64,000 nucleotides of DNA from Beta vulgaris subsp. vulgaris (GCF_026745355.1 NC_079209.1:21173571-21237570), one strand, 5' to 3'; shown: positions 34,690 through 47,614, counted from the first letter of the stretch. The notes: generated by a model from the sequence alone, not told the origin. Made by a program: numbers and translations.

Positions 34690-37600
34690 TTACTATGAGA
34701 TTGTGCCAATTCCAACATGTCTCCAGAAACCATAGAGGCCTATTAATTATTGCGTTTTAGTTAATATAAAAAAAAATCGATGTAATTATCGAATACAATC
34801 ATTCATTGAAAGTAGAGAAGCATACCTCGAGCTCTTTTTTCTAACATAATCTGCTTTTGTTACTTCTGCAATATCAGAAGGAGATTGTGTGGCTAAAGTA
34901 AATGTCAAATAAATATCATTCATGAGATTTTGCATATTAATTTTATTTAATCGTTTAATATAAATAATAATAATTAAATATCGAAATGTATGTAAATCGC
35001 ATACCGTTAATAACAATGTTGGTAGGATTATTGTTAGCAATAACTGTGTTTAGCGGTGCCTCAAAAGACGACTTAGAAGATGATGATTGCAAATCTAGAA
35101 AAATAAAAATTTGTATATTAATTATCTTAATATCAACATAAATTTAATTACCATATAAAGGAATTTATCATATATTTACCTATACGCCCCAATGGAGTAG
35201 TACAAATAATACTTGAATCATTAAATATTGTGCTTATTGACGGTGAATTAACAATGGATCCATCTGAATAGAATACGAAAAGATAAAATAAGTTTATATT
35301 TAACGTACAATAATATTTCGTATAATAATAGCCTCTATAGTACACATTTATACCGTTCAATGAACGACAAACAATATTGGAATTAAATACGGATTGTTGC
35401 GTCCCTAAATTGGCCGAAACTTTTTCACGTCTTTGTAATAATATTAGTTTTCTTTTTGCCTTGCACATCGTTGTTCAATTTGTTTTGATACAATTGATTT
35501 AGAGATCTTGAGGATACTGCAAAAAACACAAAATACAATACAAAAAGTGAAGTTATATAACGATATATAATATAATTGCCAAATGAAACCAAACAAAGAT
35601 AATTTGTATATACTAATTAATTAAATTATAATAATATTTTATTATGACTATATCTTAAGTCTCATAGTATCACAAATAAATTAATATTGAGAGGGTTAAA
35701 GATAATATGTTTACATATAAAGTCTTCTTAAAATTCATGTATTTTTTACATTAAAATAGACTGCTTTCATGAAATTAACCTATATATTATTTGTTTTCTT
35801 TTAAAAACATAGAATAACATTAGTAACATACCATTTGACTATGTACAAAATATCAAATTATAAGCCAACATGTAGTGATTATATTTCGGTCAAAACAAAA
35901 TTTATAAGCAACTTTTGTTATTATATTTGTGATGATTCACATGCATTCCTCATTTACTTCATTTCATTTCTCAAACTCATGCAACAACTTCTTTTATTCT
36001 CTATCTCTCTAACTTCTCCTATGATTCTTCAAATATCTCTATCTACTCATCCAAAAATTTCGAAATATCTTCATTTCTCACGATTTTGTCCTACAAAATT
36101 TTATTTTCAAAATCAAATACACAAATTCACCATCAAACATGAGAACACAAAAAAAATCAGATTTATTTGGTTCGAAATATCTCCGGTAGAAAATAATATG
36201 GAAATGCTACATATTTCCATTTTTTCGAAGTTTTAATTCGGAAATTTCTCAAATGTTGATTAGTTATGGACGAATTACTTGCAAAAATGTAGTTGCATGT
36301 CATCATCTCAACATTTCAAGATGGAAATTAAAGATTTTTGGTAAGTTTTTAACATTCTTTTTTTTCGTTTTTGTTTATATAGTATTTGTTATATGGATAT
36401 GTAGTTTTATATTTTTTTGCTTTTGCTTATAAAAATATGAATAAATACAATAATGAATATTCAAAAATTGATTTGCATGTAAAAATTATGATGAATAATG
36501 GGTGAATTTAAGCTAAATAAGTTTAATAGGAAGTGACAAAAATATTTCATTTATAATTTTTTTTCTTCCGATAATCGTATACATGATGAATCTATAATTA
36601 AAATTTTCTTTCATTATAATTATTCATATTACTGGTTATTAATACAAATATGATTGAGTAGTTAGATTGCATGTTAATGTTTCTTGAAAATTAAATTTTT
36701 ATCTTCAATATAATGAAAGTAAGAAACAAATATTTTTGGTAATTTTAACATGTTTTTTTTTCGTTTATGTAGATATAGTTTGTCTTATATTTATATGCAG
36801 TTTTTAATTTTCTTTGATATACTTAAAAAGATATGAATAACTACAATAAATTATATTGTTATATTGATTTGCATGTAAAAATTTGGTGAATTATGGGTCA
36901 ATTTAAGCTACATAAGTTTAATAGGAAGTGAAAAAAATATTTGCATATACAATTTTTTTTCGTACGAACATATAATTATACATGATGAATTTATAATTAC
37001 AAATTTTTTCATTATAATTATTAATATTATTGGTTATTATTACAAATGTGATTGAGTATTTAGATTGCATGTTAATATTTCTTTAAAATTAAAATGTTAT
37101 CTTCAACATAATGAAAATAAGAAATAAAGTCCTAATATTTTTTAATTATAATTTAAATGTAAAACAGTGACTATATGAATAATAATATGATTTTATTGGT
37201 TTTAAAATTATAGATTTTGGTGGAATATCAACAATAAGTTGGTATATTTATATTCGGTTCACTGAATTGAATTTCAGGTAAAATTTTATATTTAATGTTT
37301 TTTATTTCTGTACAAAATATATATTTAACCAAGGTTGATTTAATATTTATATAAACGAATTTTGCAATTATGTAGTTAAAATTAAAAACTGGGTTGCATG
37401 TCAGTATGTTGCAAAGGAGATTTAGTAGACTTCAAGAAAATACATTGTAAGGTATTAATTTCTTTATTTTTGTATTTTTATGCACAATATGTATATTTCT
37501 TGATAAATAAAATTGGAAAAACTTAAATATGCACAATATAATCTAACATAAACATATTTTAATTCGAAGAAACAAATATTAGTGCAATACAAATAAAATC

Positions 37601-39131
37601 TAGATTTTTGTTAATCAAATTTCTGTGCTGTGCTTTGTAATTAGATTAACTTTAATTTTCAAATGCAATCTTAAATTATGTGAATCAATTGTTAAGGATA
37701 TGTATTAAAATATTATTCCATACGACTAAACGAATATATGAAGCAAAATTAGTTTTTTTATTTACAGTAAATTGATAAAAATGTTGTTTCTATTAGTTTT
37801 CAAACTAACGATAAATAAAACAAAAATAAATATGACATCTATTATTACTATAACGTATTGTATGTCATCTATAATTACAAATAGAGTAGTATAAAAAAAT
37901 AACACATTCATGAGCTTTTAACTATTTTAACATTATAATGGGAATATTATGCAATAGAAATATCATTAGATATGTCGCATAAAGGAGTTCTTTGAGTAAT
38001 ACAACTTATGTGACTTCTTTGAGAATGAAAATGTAGTTCTTGTTCTTGACTAACATTATCTGCAAAAAATAAAAAAAAATGTTATATTTACATAACCACA
38101 AATATTAAATGATATATTAGAAGCAAATATGTATAGACAAATACAATGAACAATACATATACCATGTAACATGTTATGATTCTTGTTACGCTTTTCATGT
38201 AATATATATTTCCTGTTTTCCCTTGCTAATTTGTACTTCTCTCTTTGCGTATTTCCCCTTGCATATATGATTGGTGAATATGGATTTTCATTTGATTGTA
38301 CTTGTGTTTCAAAGCTTGTCACAACTATATATTTTAAAATTATCAAATATGTCACAGCTATAAACATTCGAAAATGATGAAATTTAAATTATAAAATAAT
38401 AATAAATATATTACCATTTGAAATATCGCTTAAATGAGAGTGTTGACTTGTAAAATCCTCTTCTACTCTTGGCGACAAAGTATGGGATTGGATTTCGAGT
38501 AAGTCTGCTAATCAAACATATAATTTAGTAGAAGGAATACTTGTATAAATAATAAATACATATTGCCATGGAATAAAATACATATACATTAGATAGTGTT
38601 TGCATTTCTGAAAGTTAACAACTTCATCAATTGTAATTAATACTTAAATATAATGTTTATTGAAATAATAATTTTTATTTGTTTTGTTATTTCATGTGGA
38701 TATGCATTCGAATAACATAAGTATAATCAAACACTTTATAACACATCGCACAAGATATATGAAGAATTTAGGTGAGAATCCTAATACTTATATATTAACT
38801 ATTTATATATTATTTTTCTTTGCTTTAAAAAATGATTACTAAACCGTTTATAATTAGTTTTTATAAGAAATATTTGATATTCCATCAATATCGTGAAATT
38901 TAAATGTAATAATTAGTTATGTAATTTGTTTATAGTTGATTGTAATTTAATAATTAGTTATATTGTATTTATTGGAAGAAGATGGAATATCATATATTCA
39001 TATATAAAACCTAACTATAAACGGTTAGATGAATACATACCTGTATGATATGCATGTCGTTTTGAACCCCTTCCCTTCTTAACATGACGATATTGTTTTG
39101 ATGCACTTGGATCATCATTTTCATTATTCAT
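34690..39131 (-). pseudogene. Helitron Rep/helicase gene, N-terminal small exons
   Basis: A chain of small minus-strand exons with GT-AG borders. 39131-39041 starts MNNENDDPSASKQ and exits in phase 1. 38504-38415 and 38324-38163 keep that phase (the latter holds KYKLARENRKYILHEKR). 38059-37964 has a decayed donor. Further pieces lie at about 35510-35360 (LLQRREKVSANLGTQQ), 35264-35180 (SISTIFNDSSIICTTPLG), 35100-35010 and 34890-34820. Low-complexity Ser/Asn/Thr/Arg stretches like these precede the Rep domain in plant Helitron proteins. Shared strand and phase argue that they belong to the gene that ends at 29795. Confidence 0.6.
36332..37133. repeat. Tandem duplication, two units of about 400 bp
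   Basis: The unit starting TTTTTGGTAAG at about 36333 is repeated from about 36732. Shared landmarks are TTGATTTGCATGTAAAAAT, TTTAATAGGAAGTGA, TACATGATGAAT and ATTGCATGTTAAT, each offset by about 400 bases, ending near 37133. It is non-coding, in a long intron of the Helitron gene. Confidence 0.75.
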
Positions 39132-40113
39132 TTCGAATTGGTGGATGAATTGAAATATTAAAAATGAATAATCATACTCTATTTTAATATATTATTTGAA
39201 TGAATATTATAAGCTATGGAATTGATATACATACATAATATATATTATGTAATAGGAATACATATCTATGTATAGTTGGCAAATATTTCAATCCTGATTT
39301 TAGTCTTAATTTTAGTTATCAAATATTACCTAGCTATAATTAGGTTATATTAATGAATATAATAGAAGGTTTACAACCTTAATATATTTTTTTATTTGTC
39401 AACATCAGAATCATAATGGATATTATAAGATAATATTACCTTAAATTAGACATACGTCCTGTTAATACACACCATTTACAATTTTAAAATTTATTAAATA
39501 GATAATACTACTAACGAATATATGAAGCAACCTTAAACTCTTATAAGGAAAGTATTATATATATATTATTTAAAATAAAATTCGGATAACGACCAATAAT
39601 ATTTTTGTTAGTTACATGTTGGTTTATAGTATAGATTGATTCATATTTTCCCCATATTTCATTTACTACAAATCAAGAAAACATATCTCACATAATCATT
39701 CATTTAAATACACTTATTCAATTAATATTAATCATGTCCTATAATTCTATATGAAACCTATCAAACTTGTACAAATTATATATCAAAATTATTATTTAAA
39801 TTATATATCTAAAGTGATTATGTTTTCGTAGACATAATTTATTATCAGACAATTATATAAGAAGACTAATGAGTATGTATGTATTTTTACTGAAAATATT
39901 TAAAACAGTCGGTTAGACAATCAATGAATACAAAAATAATATACGAATATAGCATCCAAGTAAACCACAATATGAAATATTATAAATTGTTTTTAAACCA
40001 ACCACAATAATATAGTTCTTTATGAACGGAGCAATTATTGAAAAAAGATTTAAAATAAACAATCCAACAATTCGGAATTTTATTCTTTAATTACTACGAA
40101 ATAGTCTCATTAA

Positions 40114-41501
40114 CTACTCTTGAATGGCCTTAAGCTTCTTTGTAGTAGATTCTTGCATATCAAGTGGAGACTTGTCATTATCATTCTCTCCATTTTATTC
40201 AACTTGATAAGTCGTTTTTGTGGTGTTATTTGAGAAGCCGATGATTCACCTTCAGAATTTATAAATTCCTGTAAGTTCCAAAATAATATGTTAGTAAAAG
40301 TTACACATTACAATATGAAACGTTCATTGGGTAATTAGAGAAGGACATGTAAAAAAGAAAATAACCAAAATTATTTAAATATTATAATTAAAAACTACAT
40401 ATTCATAAAAATTTTCGTATTTGAATTTCAACATACCTTCTCTTCTCCACCATATTTGACACTTTCCACCTCATTTTGCTTCTTCATACATAAGTCATGC
40501 TATGAAAAAGAAAATACGTAAACAACACAAATTAATATAAGAATATACCTTACTAAATATTCATTCAATTTAATTCTTCTAATAATTGTGTTCATGTTGT
40601 AATTACCTCAATCTTTATGTAAAGTCCCATCCACTTGTCAATCACACTTATATCATCAGTTGTGCTTACAACGGTGTAGGTAGAATTCTCATCTATGACA
40701 TTGTTATGTGGAACCTTAACTTCAAACAAAAATCTTTTACCAAGCAAAAACTTGAAATCCTCGGAAAATGTTGTTTCATCAGCATCCTTAAGATAAATAA
40801 TGTAATACGTATATATATCATAAGTAAATTTAATAATTAATTGAATTAAATAAAATAAAAAAACTGTTAATGAATTAAAGTAATTCATAATAACCTTGTC
40901 TTGCAAGTCTAGTATCTCTTTGACCGTCTTACCAACCAACTTGCATACTTCTTTATCAAACATTAAGAAAGAAACATCGACAGTCTTGTCTGATACGATG
41001 AACTTGATCTTGAACCTATTATATTAAATATATAACAATGCATGCACGAAAATTTTATATTATTATTTTTTCGTTTATTACAAAACTAATATAAAATATT
41101 TATTTAATTATGTAATTACATACTACCTTGGGACGGTTGATTTGACGACATGATTGTCCTTCCTACATCGAGTTACATCTCCTTCTCTAACCAATCCACT
41201 ATTACATCTTTTGCAAGCATCATAGTACCAACTATATTGAATATCAATATCTTCAATAGTTTTCAAGTTAACACATATTCCAGCCTATAATAAACAAATA
41301 TAAGGATACATTTTTTATGAGTTTCATAATATAATAATAAATAAACTTATTAAATGATATAGACAAAGTACACATTCAATAACCTTATTCATCTCAAGTA
41401 GATGAGAAATATTTTTAATTGATTCCTCCTTTAGAAAGTCATTTGTCTCATTAGATAATTGTGTCAATTGTCCACTCTTTTGTTCACCACTTGAAGGAAA
41501 G
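40114..41501 (-). pseudogene. RPA1-like gene of the Helitron (C-terminal half)
   Basis: Six minus-strand exons: 41501-41384, 41284-41127, 41015-40895, 40786-40607, about 40502-40437, and 40268-40114. Exon 2 gives AGICVNLKTIEDIDIQYSWY and CKRCNSGLV...TRC, the zinc-ribbon of the RPA70 C-terminal OB fold, with the fourth ligand apparently lost. Exons 3-4 give FKIKFIVSDKTVDVSFLMFD, KEVCKLVGKTV and NSTYTVVSTTDD. A one-base shift in the last exon spoils its end. RPA1-like single-strand-binding proteins are carried by many plant Helitrons. The N-terminal half is absent, probably displaced by the mini-Helitron row starting at 41566. Confidence 0.75.
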
Positions 41502-41565
41502 CTACATAATTTTTATTATATATATTAACATAGCAATATAAATATAACATTATATATATATTATA

Positions 41566-42032
41566 TTATATAAGGGAAGGGGGAGTAATGATGTCCTCTT
41601 TTGAAATGCCTACTTTGCCCCCTTTCCTTTCTAAATTACAAAACAAATGTCAAAATCAAAATCGACACTCAAAGAAACAAATCACTTAAAAGAAGAAACT
41701 TTACAAATCACCCATACAATTGAGAAAATCACGTTATAAAAATCACGCAAATCACTCAAATAATCAGGAAACTTTATTAAAACTTAAAATTTACATACAA
41801 ACTAAAACTAATAACCTCGAACGTCAATACATACAAAAACATTTACAAAACTTTACTTACAATTTAGAAGTTAGATAAGAAAAAACATTATTTACTTTTT
41901 TATAATGTTTCATATGTATAATGAAACTTTTACATATATTTGGACCTATCTTTTTCTATTATATAATAGCGATTAATTATCAAGGTAAAAAGATTTATGT
42001 AAAATATCATTCAAGAATTAAAGTACAACATA
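41566..42032 (+). mobile_element. Truncated mini-Helitron (copy 1 of 3)
   Basis: Begins TTATATAAGGGAAGGGGG and AGTAATGATGTCC, the same start as the two copies to the right, but diverges after about 300 bp and lacks the 3' hairpin and CTAG end. It abuts copy 2. Confidence 0.6.
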
Positions 42033-42628
42033 TCTCTATTATATAAGGGAAGGGGGGGAGCTATGGTGTCCCCAAATAAAGAGATCAGACTATGTTACGC
42101 CCTTCCCATTCTAAATTACAAATTCCCTTACAAATCAAAAGGGGCTTAAAATACCAAAAAAGATAATTATAACAATCACTCACAAGTCAACTAAAATCAT
42201 AAAATTGCACAATTTGCGTTATGCAAATCACTAAAATGAGGAAGCTTTACAAAAGCTTAAAAAAATTCACTTACAAACTATAACCTATGAAAAAGTTAAC
42301 TTGAAATCAAAGTGTCCACTTTCTTTACAATTTTATGAAGTACTTTACTTAATTCAAAAATCAACTAAAAAATTATAATATTAGAAATCATAAATAAATT
42401 CAATAAAATATGTATTTTGTTCATAGAATTTAACATTGAAAAGTAAAAAAAAAAAAATGGTGAGAGACTTAAGTGACAGAAACTAAATCAATCAAATTTT
42501 AGAACGTAAAACAATTATACTTCATTACTTCGTATGTCTTATGTTCAAATTTTGACTCTTATGCCGAAGAAAATCGAGTTTATGTTTTGAAAAAAATTCA
42601 AGCACGCATCGGGTGCACAAAAATCTAG
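42033..42628 (+). mobile_element. Mini-Helitron (copy 2 of 3)
   Basis: 5' end TCTCTATTATATAAGGGAAG preceded by A; 3' end with a GCAC...GTGC hairpin (about 42602-42616, one mismatch), then CTAG (42625-42628) and T. 596 bp, non-coding, so dependent on a Rep/helicase elsewhere. Confidence 0.8.
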
Positions 42629-43218
42629 TATTATATAAGGGAAGGGGAGCAATGGTGTCCTTTTTTGAAATGCTTATTTTGCCCCCCTTCCCTTTCTAAA
42701 TTATAAATTCACTTATAAATCAAGGGGGCTTCAAACAAAAATACCAAAAATATAATTATAATTTATAACAATCACTCACAAGTCAACTAAAATCATAAAA
42801 TTGCATAATTTACGTTATGCAAATCACTAAAATGAGGAAACTTTACAAAAACTTAAAAATTCACTTACAAATTACAAACTATGAAAAAATTGACTTGAAA
42901 TCAAAGTGTCCACTTTCTTTACAATTTATGAAGGACTGTACTTAATTGAAAAATCAACTAAAAAATTATAATATTAGAAATCATAAATAAATTCAATAAA
43001 ATTTATATTTTGTTCACAGAATTTAACTTTGAAAAGTAAAAAAAAAAAAAAAGAATGGTGAGAGACTTAAGTGACAGAAACTAAACCAATCAAATTTTGC
43101 AACTAAAAACAATTATACTTCGTATGTTTAATGTTCAGATTTTGACTCGTATACCGAAAAAAATCGAGTTTCTGTTTCGAAAAAAATTCAAGCACGCATC
43201 GCGTGCAAAAAATTCTAG
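42629..43218 (+). mobile_element. Mini-Helitron (copy 3 of 3), head to tail
   Basis: It starts in or right after the CTAG of copy 2 (TCTAGTATTATATAAGGG; the TC may lie at 42624-42625) and ends with a perfect GCACGC-ATC-GCGTGC hairpin (about 43192-43206) and CTAG at 43215-43218. Its body matches copy 2 nearly base for base. Confidence 0.8.
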
Positions 43219-43524
43219 TATATATAATTTGAAGTCGTATTGTGTCAATTGTCCACTAATTATAATTTGAAGTCGTATTACTCTCTATATATGATGATCG
43301 GCGAAAAAATACTCCCCTAGAAATGAAAGTTGATGCAGAAAGGAAGAAAGATGAGGCAAAATAAAGAAAAAGAGTTTCTTTGTTTAATTTTAAAGCGGTA
43401 TGATTTGTTTCCTATTGATGAGTTGTTTCGCTACATTGTTGTGCTAGGGCACCTCTACAGTTGGCTGAATTCATATCTGTCATATTTTTGTTTGCTTTCT
43501 GTATTGTTTTAACTTTTTGTTATA

Positions 43525-43614
43525 CTACCTCCGTTTTCTATTATTTGTAACGATTAGACATTTTTCCTCTCTACTTTATGTCAAATCGTTGCACATAATA
43601 AAAAACGGAGGTAG
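43525..43614. mobile_element. Short Stowaway MITE
   Basis: CTACCTCCGTTTTCTATTAT at the left, its inverse ATAATAAAAAACGGAGGTAG at the right, TA on both sides. 90 bp. Confidence 0.8.
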
Positions 43615-43649
43615 TAGTATATATGATGAAGAAACTTCACATTCTAATA

Positions 43650-43902
43650 CTCCTTCCGTTTTTTTAATGTTATAGTACACTTTTCATACATGTTAATGGA
43701 AAATATTTTTAAAAAATATATCTCTAGTTTTGTATTTGTAAAATTATAAATACTATATATTTATAAAATACATAATAAAACGAATCTAGTAAGATCCACA
43801 TGACTATATTTTATTAACGTATAGATTATAAACGATAGTTAAAGTGAAGTTTGTGAATGGCGTAAAATGTCAAAGTATAACAATTAAAAAGAACGAAGGT
43901 AG
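43650..43902. mobile_element. Stowaway MITE
   Basis: Starts CTCCTTCCGTTTTTTTAATG and ends TTAAAAAGAACGAAGGTAG, TA on both sides. 253 bp, no ORF. Confidence 0.75.
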
Positions 43903-44617
43903 TATATATTCTAGGAGAATAAAGTAACTTAAGTACTAAATTTGGTCTTTTTATTATGAATCTAAAGTTCCATATATAGTAAAATTCCATCCAACACATG
44001 AGAACGGCTAGCATATGAACTTATGAAGGGCTTAATAAAATGTTCAACCTTACTTGGTCTATATTTAGCAAGAGTATAGGTTCACTCGTCAAAGTAAGTA
44101 TATGCTACTTTTTGATTATGCACAGTTCTATTACACATTTGTGTTGTTGTGCACATATTTGTATGTGTATACTTAACTGTGTACTACACGCATCACATAT
44201 GTCGTCAAATAAAGAATGCATAATGTTTGAACTAAACATATGAAGGACTTCGTAGTGCGCCTACCATTATCCGAGAGTATGATATTCTAAGAAGGGGACT
44301 ATTTTGAGAAAATCATGCAAATGCTAAATTATTCTCAAAAAAGTTTCCATCATATAGTATCACATTAGTCCTCATTTATATTTCCACAACTTTTCATTAT
44401 TTTTATAAATGAATCATAAAGATTACAACAGACATCCTTAATACATATAAGAATTTAAAAATGTGCGTTTCCAAATGAAATATTCAAAGTGATCTAAAAA
44501 CAATTGATGTATGTATAATTTTATTATCAATAGGAATTACTTCATACATGAACTGGTACATAACCTTTCAACAAAATTCCTAAGCCAACTACCTTTAAGA
44601 GTTTAACTGACCAGTTG

Positions 44618-45713
44618 TTACTGATTTTGCACAAACTCTTTAACCTTGCCAACCAGGGGCGGAGCCAGGATTCTCAACCAGGGGTAGCGCGCAAAAAAAA
44701 AGGTACACAGTAGCGGTTCATAAATCATAATACTAAAATATAATTCACGTTAAACACTTATAACCCTATTTAAAAAAATATCATATGCTATTATAGGAAA
44801 TTATTTCCCATGACTTGAATTCAATCGTTTTACAACTTTAACGCTCTAGCTAGATTTAACATTTCTTTCAATTGTATTTTGGCCAAAGGATTACTTGGTG
44901 CTAATTTTTCTCTAGTCATACCAATTATATAAAATTTTATGCTAATTCATATGTTGTATTCGATTGGTATAGACAGTGGTGGAATTTGTACTATTGATGG
45001 TAATAAAATGTGCTCTTATGTTATTAACTTCAATAAAATACCAAATTTTCAAAAACACTCACTAGTAAATTTTTAGATATATTAATAGTTAAAATTATGT
45101 ATTGCCAAATGTGAAAAGTTTTTTTTATTAAGTAGAAAGAGAGAGTTTTACATATTTCAATAAATTTATGTAAGAGAACACCATTTGGTTTAATATGTTA
45201 CTTAGAATTTACAAGTGTGTTTGAGAGTTTGATTAAGATAGAAAAGATAAAGAGGAAAAAAAAAGGAAAAAAAGAAAGAAAGAAAAAGGAAAAAAAGAAA
45301 GAAAAAAAAAGGAAAAAAAAGAAAGAAAAAAAAACAAAAACTTACATCAATTAAAGTGGGAAGAATCGAACACGGGTGCCGGGTATTCTTTGAAGGACAA
45401 CAAACCATGATGACATGCGAAGTGTATCAACATAATACGCATATCTTTGCTATATATACTCTTTCCAATTTTCCTTTTTTTCGCAGCCCAAAATTTTTTT
45501 CAAATTTTTTTTAGGGGTAGCATGTGCTACCCCTTGTTACTTAATAGATCCGCCCCTGTTGCCAACTAACATATCATATTCAGGCAATTCCGGGGTACTA
45601 TAAAACCCATGACCCACATTTGAATATTCAACCAACTCCACCACCTTCCCGGATCTTCTTAACCCATCACCATACCTCCTTTGCCAATCTTGCAACAAAT
45701 CCAACCCCGATAT
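44618..45713 (-). pseudogene. Carboxylesterase (CXE / GID1-like) last-exon fragment, split by a hAT element
   Basis: Minus strand 45713-45567 encodes GLDLLQDWQRRYGDGLRRSG, a KVVELVEY strand and NVGHGFYSTPELPEYDML. The rest of the C-terminus (KVKEFVQNQ and TAA at 44620-44618) lies across a 905-bp hAT insertion, and the frame agrees on both sides. Plant alpha/beta-hydrolase carboxylesterases carry the catalytic Asp in GLD.L.D and the catalytic His in GHGFY. The HGG oxyanion motif and GxSxG nucleophile are not found upstream, so only the 3' part was taken. It lies in the 5' portion of the large Helitron, same strand as its genes. Confidence 0.7.
44654..45558. mobile_element. hAT-type non-autonomous element
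   Basis: Terminal inverted repeat CAGGGGCGGA at both ends, with an outer GGGGTAGC word repeated inverted at both sides. Flanked by an exact 8-bp duplication TTGCCAAC (44646-44653, 45559-45566). 905 bp. A polypurine tract (45245-45345) lies near the right end. No transposase. Confidence 0.9.
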
Positions 45714-46799
45714 ATGAAAGAGAAATAAGTACATAGATAAAGGGCATAAAGATGTAAATCATCTTATTACAACTATATACTAAAAAATAAATATGAAACA
45801 AAATAAATTTAAAACGTGACCGATAATAACAATGTTATATGACAACTACATAGTGACTTTAATTACTACGTTTTAATCAATTGAAAGTTAATCAACCAAT
45901 ACTTTGTTGTTAACGCTACAACATTCCGTATTGTTTGAATCAAAATCTTCAATATAAGCATCATCAATCTTGTAAGCTCTTGATGGAATGCATTGTAGAT
46001 CAATATAACATCATGTTCGTAAAATCAAAATATGGACGATAACATGTATTGTTGTCTTAATGTCTTCAACATAAGCCCAAACTTCATTGCGTTTATTAAA
46101 ATGATATGTAAACATACTGGACACGTTTGTGGAAATAAAGATGCCCTCCACGAAAAAGAGTTAAAATCATAGATTCAACATCAAAAAAATTCGAATATTC
46201 AACTTTAGCGGGCCATTTTTTGGATGGATTTTCTGTTTCTATTATGTTTGGAGGAGAACATAATATGATGTAGAGATAGGGGAAGAAGTTGACATTATGC
46301 AAATTGGAAATCCGAAAATGAGTTGGGATGTTTGAAGAGTAAACGACACTATTTATACAAAAAAATGATATGTTTATTTTGCATATTTACGTTATTTAGG
46401 TAATTAGTATCCAAAATTATGGTTGATTGACAATCAGAGTAACTATTGATTGATTTGGTAACATAATTTCGGATAGTATCAATTTAAATTAACTGATTGA
46501 TTGACAATTACCATTAAGGGAGACAATAATTAAGATTGATTAATAATTTAAATTACTTCCCGTATTTAGTTGATTAGTAAAATATTCGTAAAATTTCAAA
46601 AAGGCAAAAAAAAAATTCGGCCAACACTAATATTAATTTGAATTTTGAATTACGAAATTGTACCATAATTAACTCTCAATCACATTACTATATGAATGGA
46701 ATATCCTTGATTTCCGGAAATCTCTTATGAGATCATGATATTAATTGCCTAAATTAAAAAATGAATCATTTAATTTCCGAAATCATTTGCATTTTTCAT

Positions 46800-46939
46800 T
46801 AAATTTTCCGGCCAAAAAAACATGCATTGCCACGTGGACACTCTCATTGAGCGTTTAATTGTGAGGAGCTCTAGAATTGCTCGGTTAATGTGAGCTTGAC
46901 ACGTCAGCTTTTGTCTTCTGCTTTAGATAATAGTATAGA
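46800..46939 (-). other. Helitron 5' terminus
   Basis: Minus strand TCTATACTATTATCTAAAG from 46939, preceded by host A, then a subterminal stretch with CACGTGG and TGACGTGTCA words. TC plus an AT-rich TACTATTAT opening is the usual plant Helitron 5' end. Confidence 0.65.
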
Positions 46940-47351
46940 TAGGCTTATCTAAAAATTGATCAAATAATACTCACTTAACTTTGTCTTTTAAAGGATTGTC
47001 CATTTCTGTGGTACATATTTATCTCATTTGTTACGAATCATATAATATTCACATAATTATGTTTTTATATATATTGATTTTTTTTTAAAAAAGATACTTA
47101 TAAATAATGTTGAAATTATCAGTGGGAAGATATTTGAAAAATGAATAGAATATAATGATTATTAATTGAGGAGGGAGACATATTATTTTGCACAGTTGGA
47201 TAATGGATAGTCCTCGGCTAGGGAGTACTAGTTTTGTTTAGGTTAATGTAGGTGCCCATCAACTTCTGACACTTTTAATACCTACCTGCTACCTCAAATG
47301 ATTATCTAAGAACCGACCCATTATTTTATTTCTTGTCCAATCTCCAATATA

Positions 47352-47614
47352 CTCCCTTCGTTCATTTTAATTGTTACACTTTGATATTTTACACTATTTA
47401 CAAATTTCACTTTGACCATCATTTGTGATTTATACATGGATGAAAACATAGTCATGTGGAATCTTGTTAGATTCATCATACCATGTATTTTATTAATATA
47501 TATGTACTTTTTATAATTTTTACAAAATACAAAACTAAAGATATATGTCCTCAAAGTTTTGCATTGACATGCGTAAAAAGTGTAAGTGTGTAGATTAAAA
47601 TGAAACGGAGGGAG
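47352..47614. mobile_element. Stowaway MITE
   Basis: Starts CTCCCTTCGTTCATTTTAAT and ends ATTAAAATGAAACGGAGGGAG, flanked by TA. 263 bp. The ORF over it is incidental. Confidence 0.85.

Larger units (their letters stand above)
29640..46939 (-). mobile_element. Large decayed autonomous-type Helitron
   Basis: On the minus strand it starts with TCTATACTATTATCTAAAG at 46939 and ends CTAG at 29640, preceded by a CCCGTGC/GCACGGG hairpin. It sits between A (46940) and T (29639), the Helitron AT target. Minus-strand contents in order: carboxylesterase fragment (45713-44618), RPA1-like gene (41501-40114), many-exon Rep/helicase gene (39131-29795). Later insertions inside: Stowaways, a hAT element, tandem mini-Helitrons. 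All genes are broken. At 17.3 kb, about 3.3 kb is later insertions. That 46939 and 29640 are partners is inferred from shared strand, gene order and matching A/T context. Confidence 0.7.
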
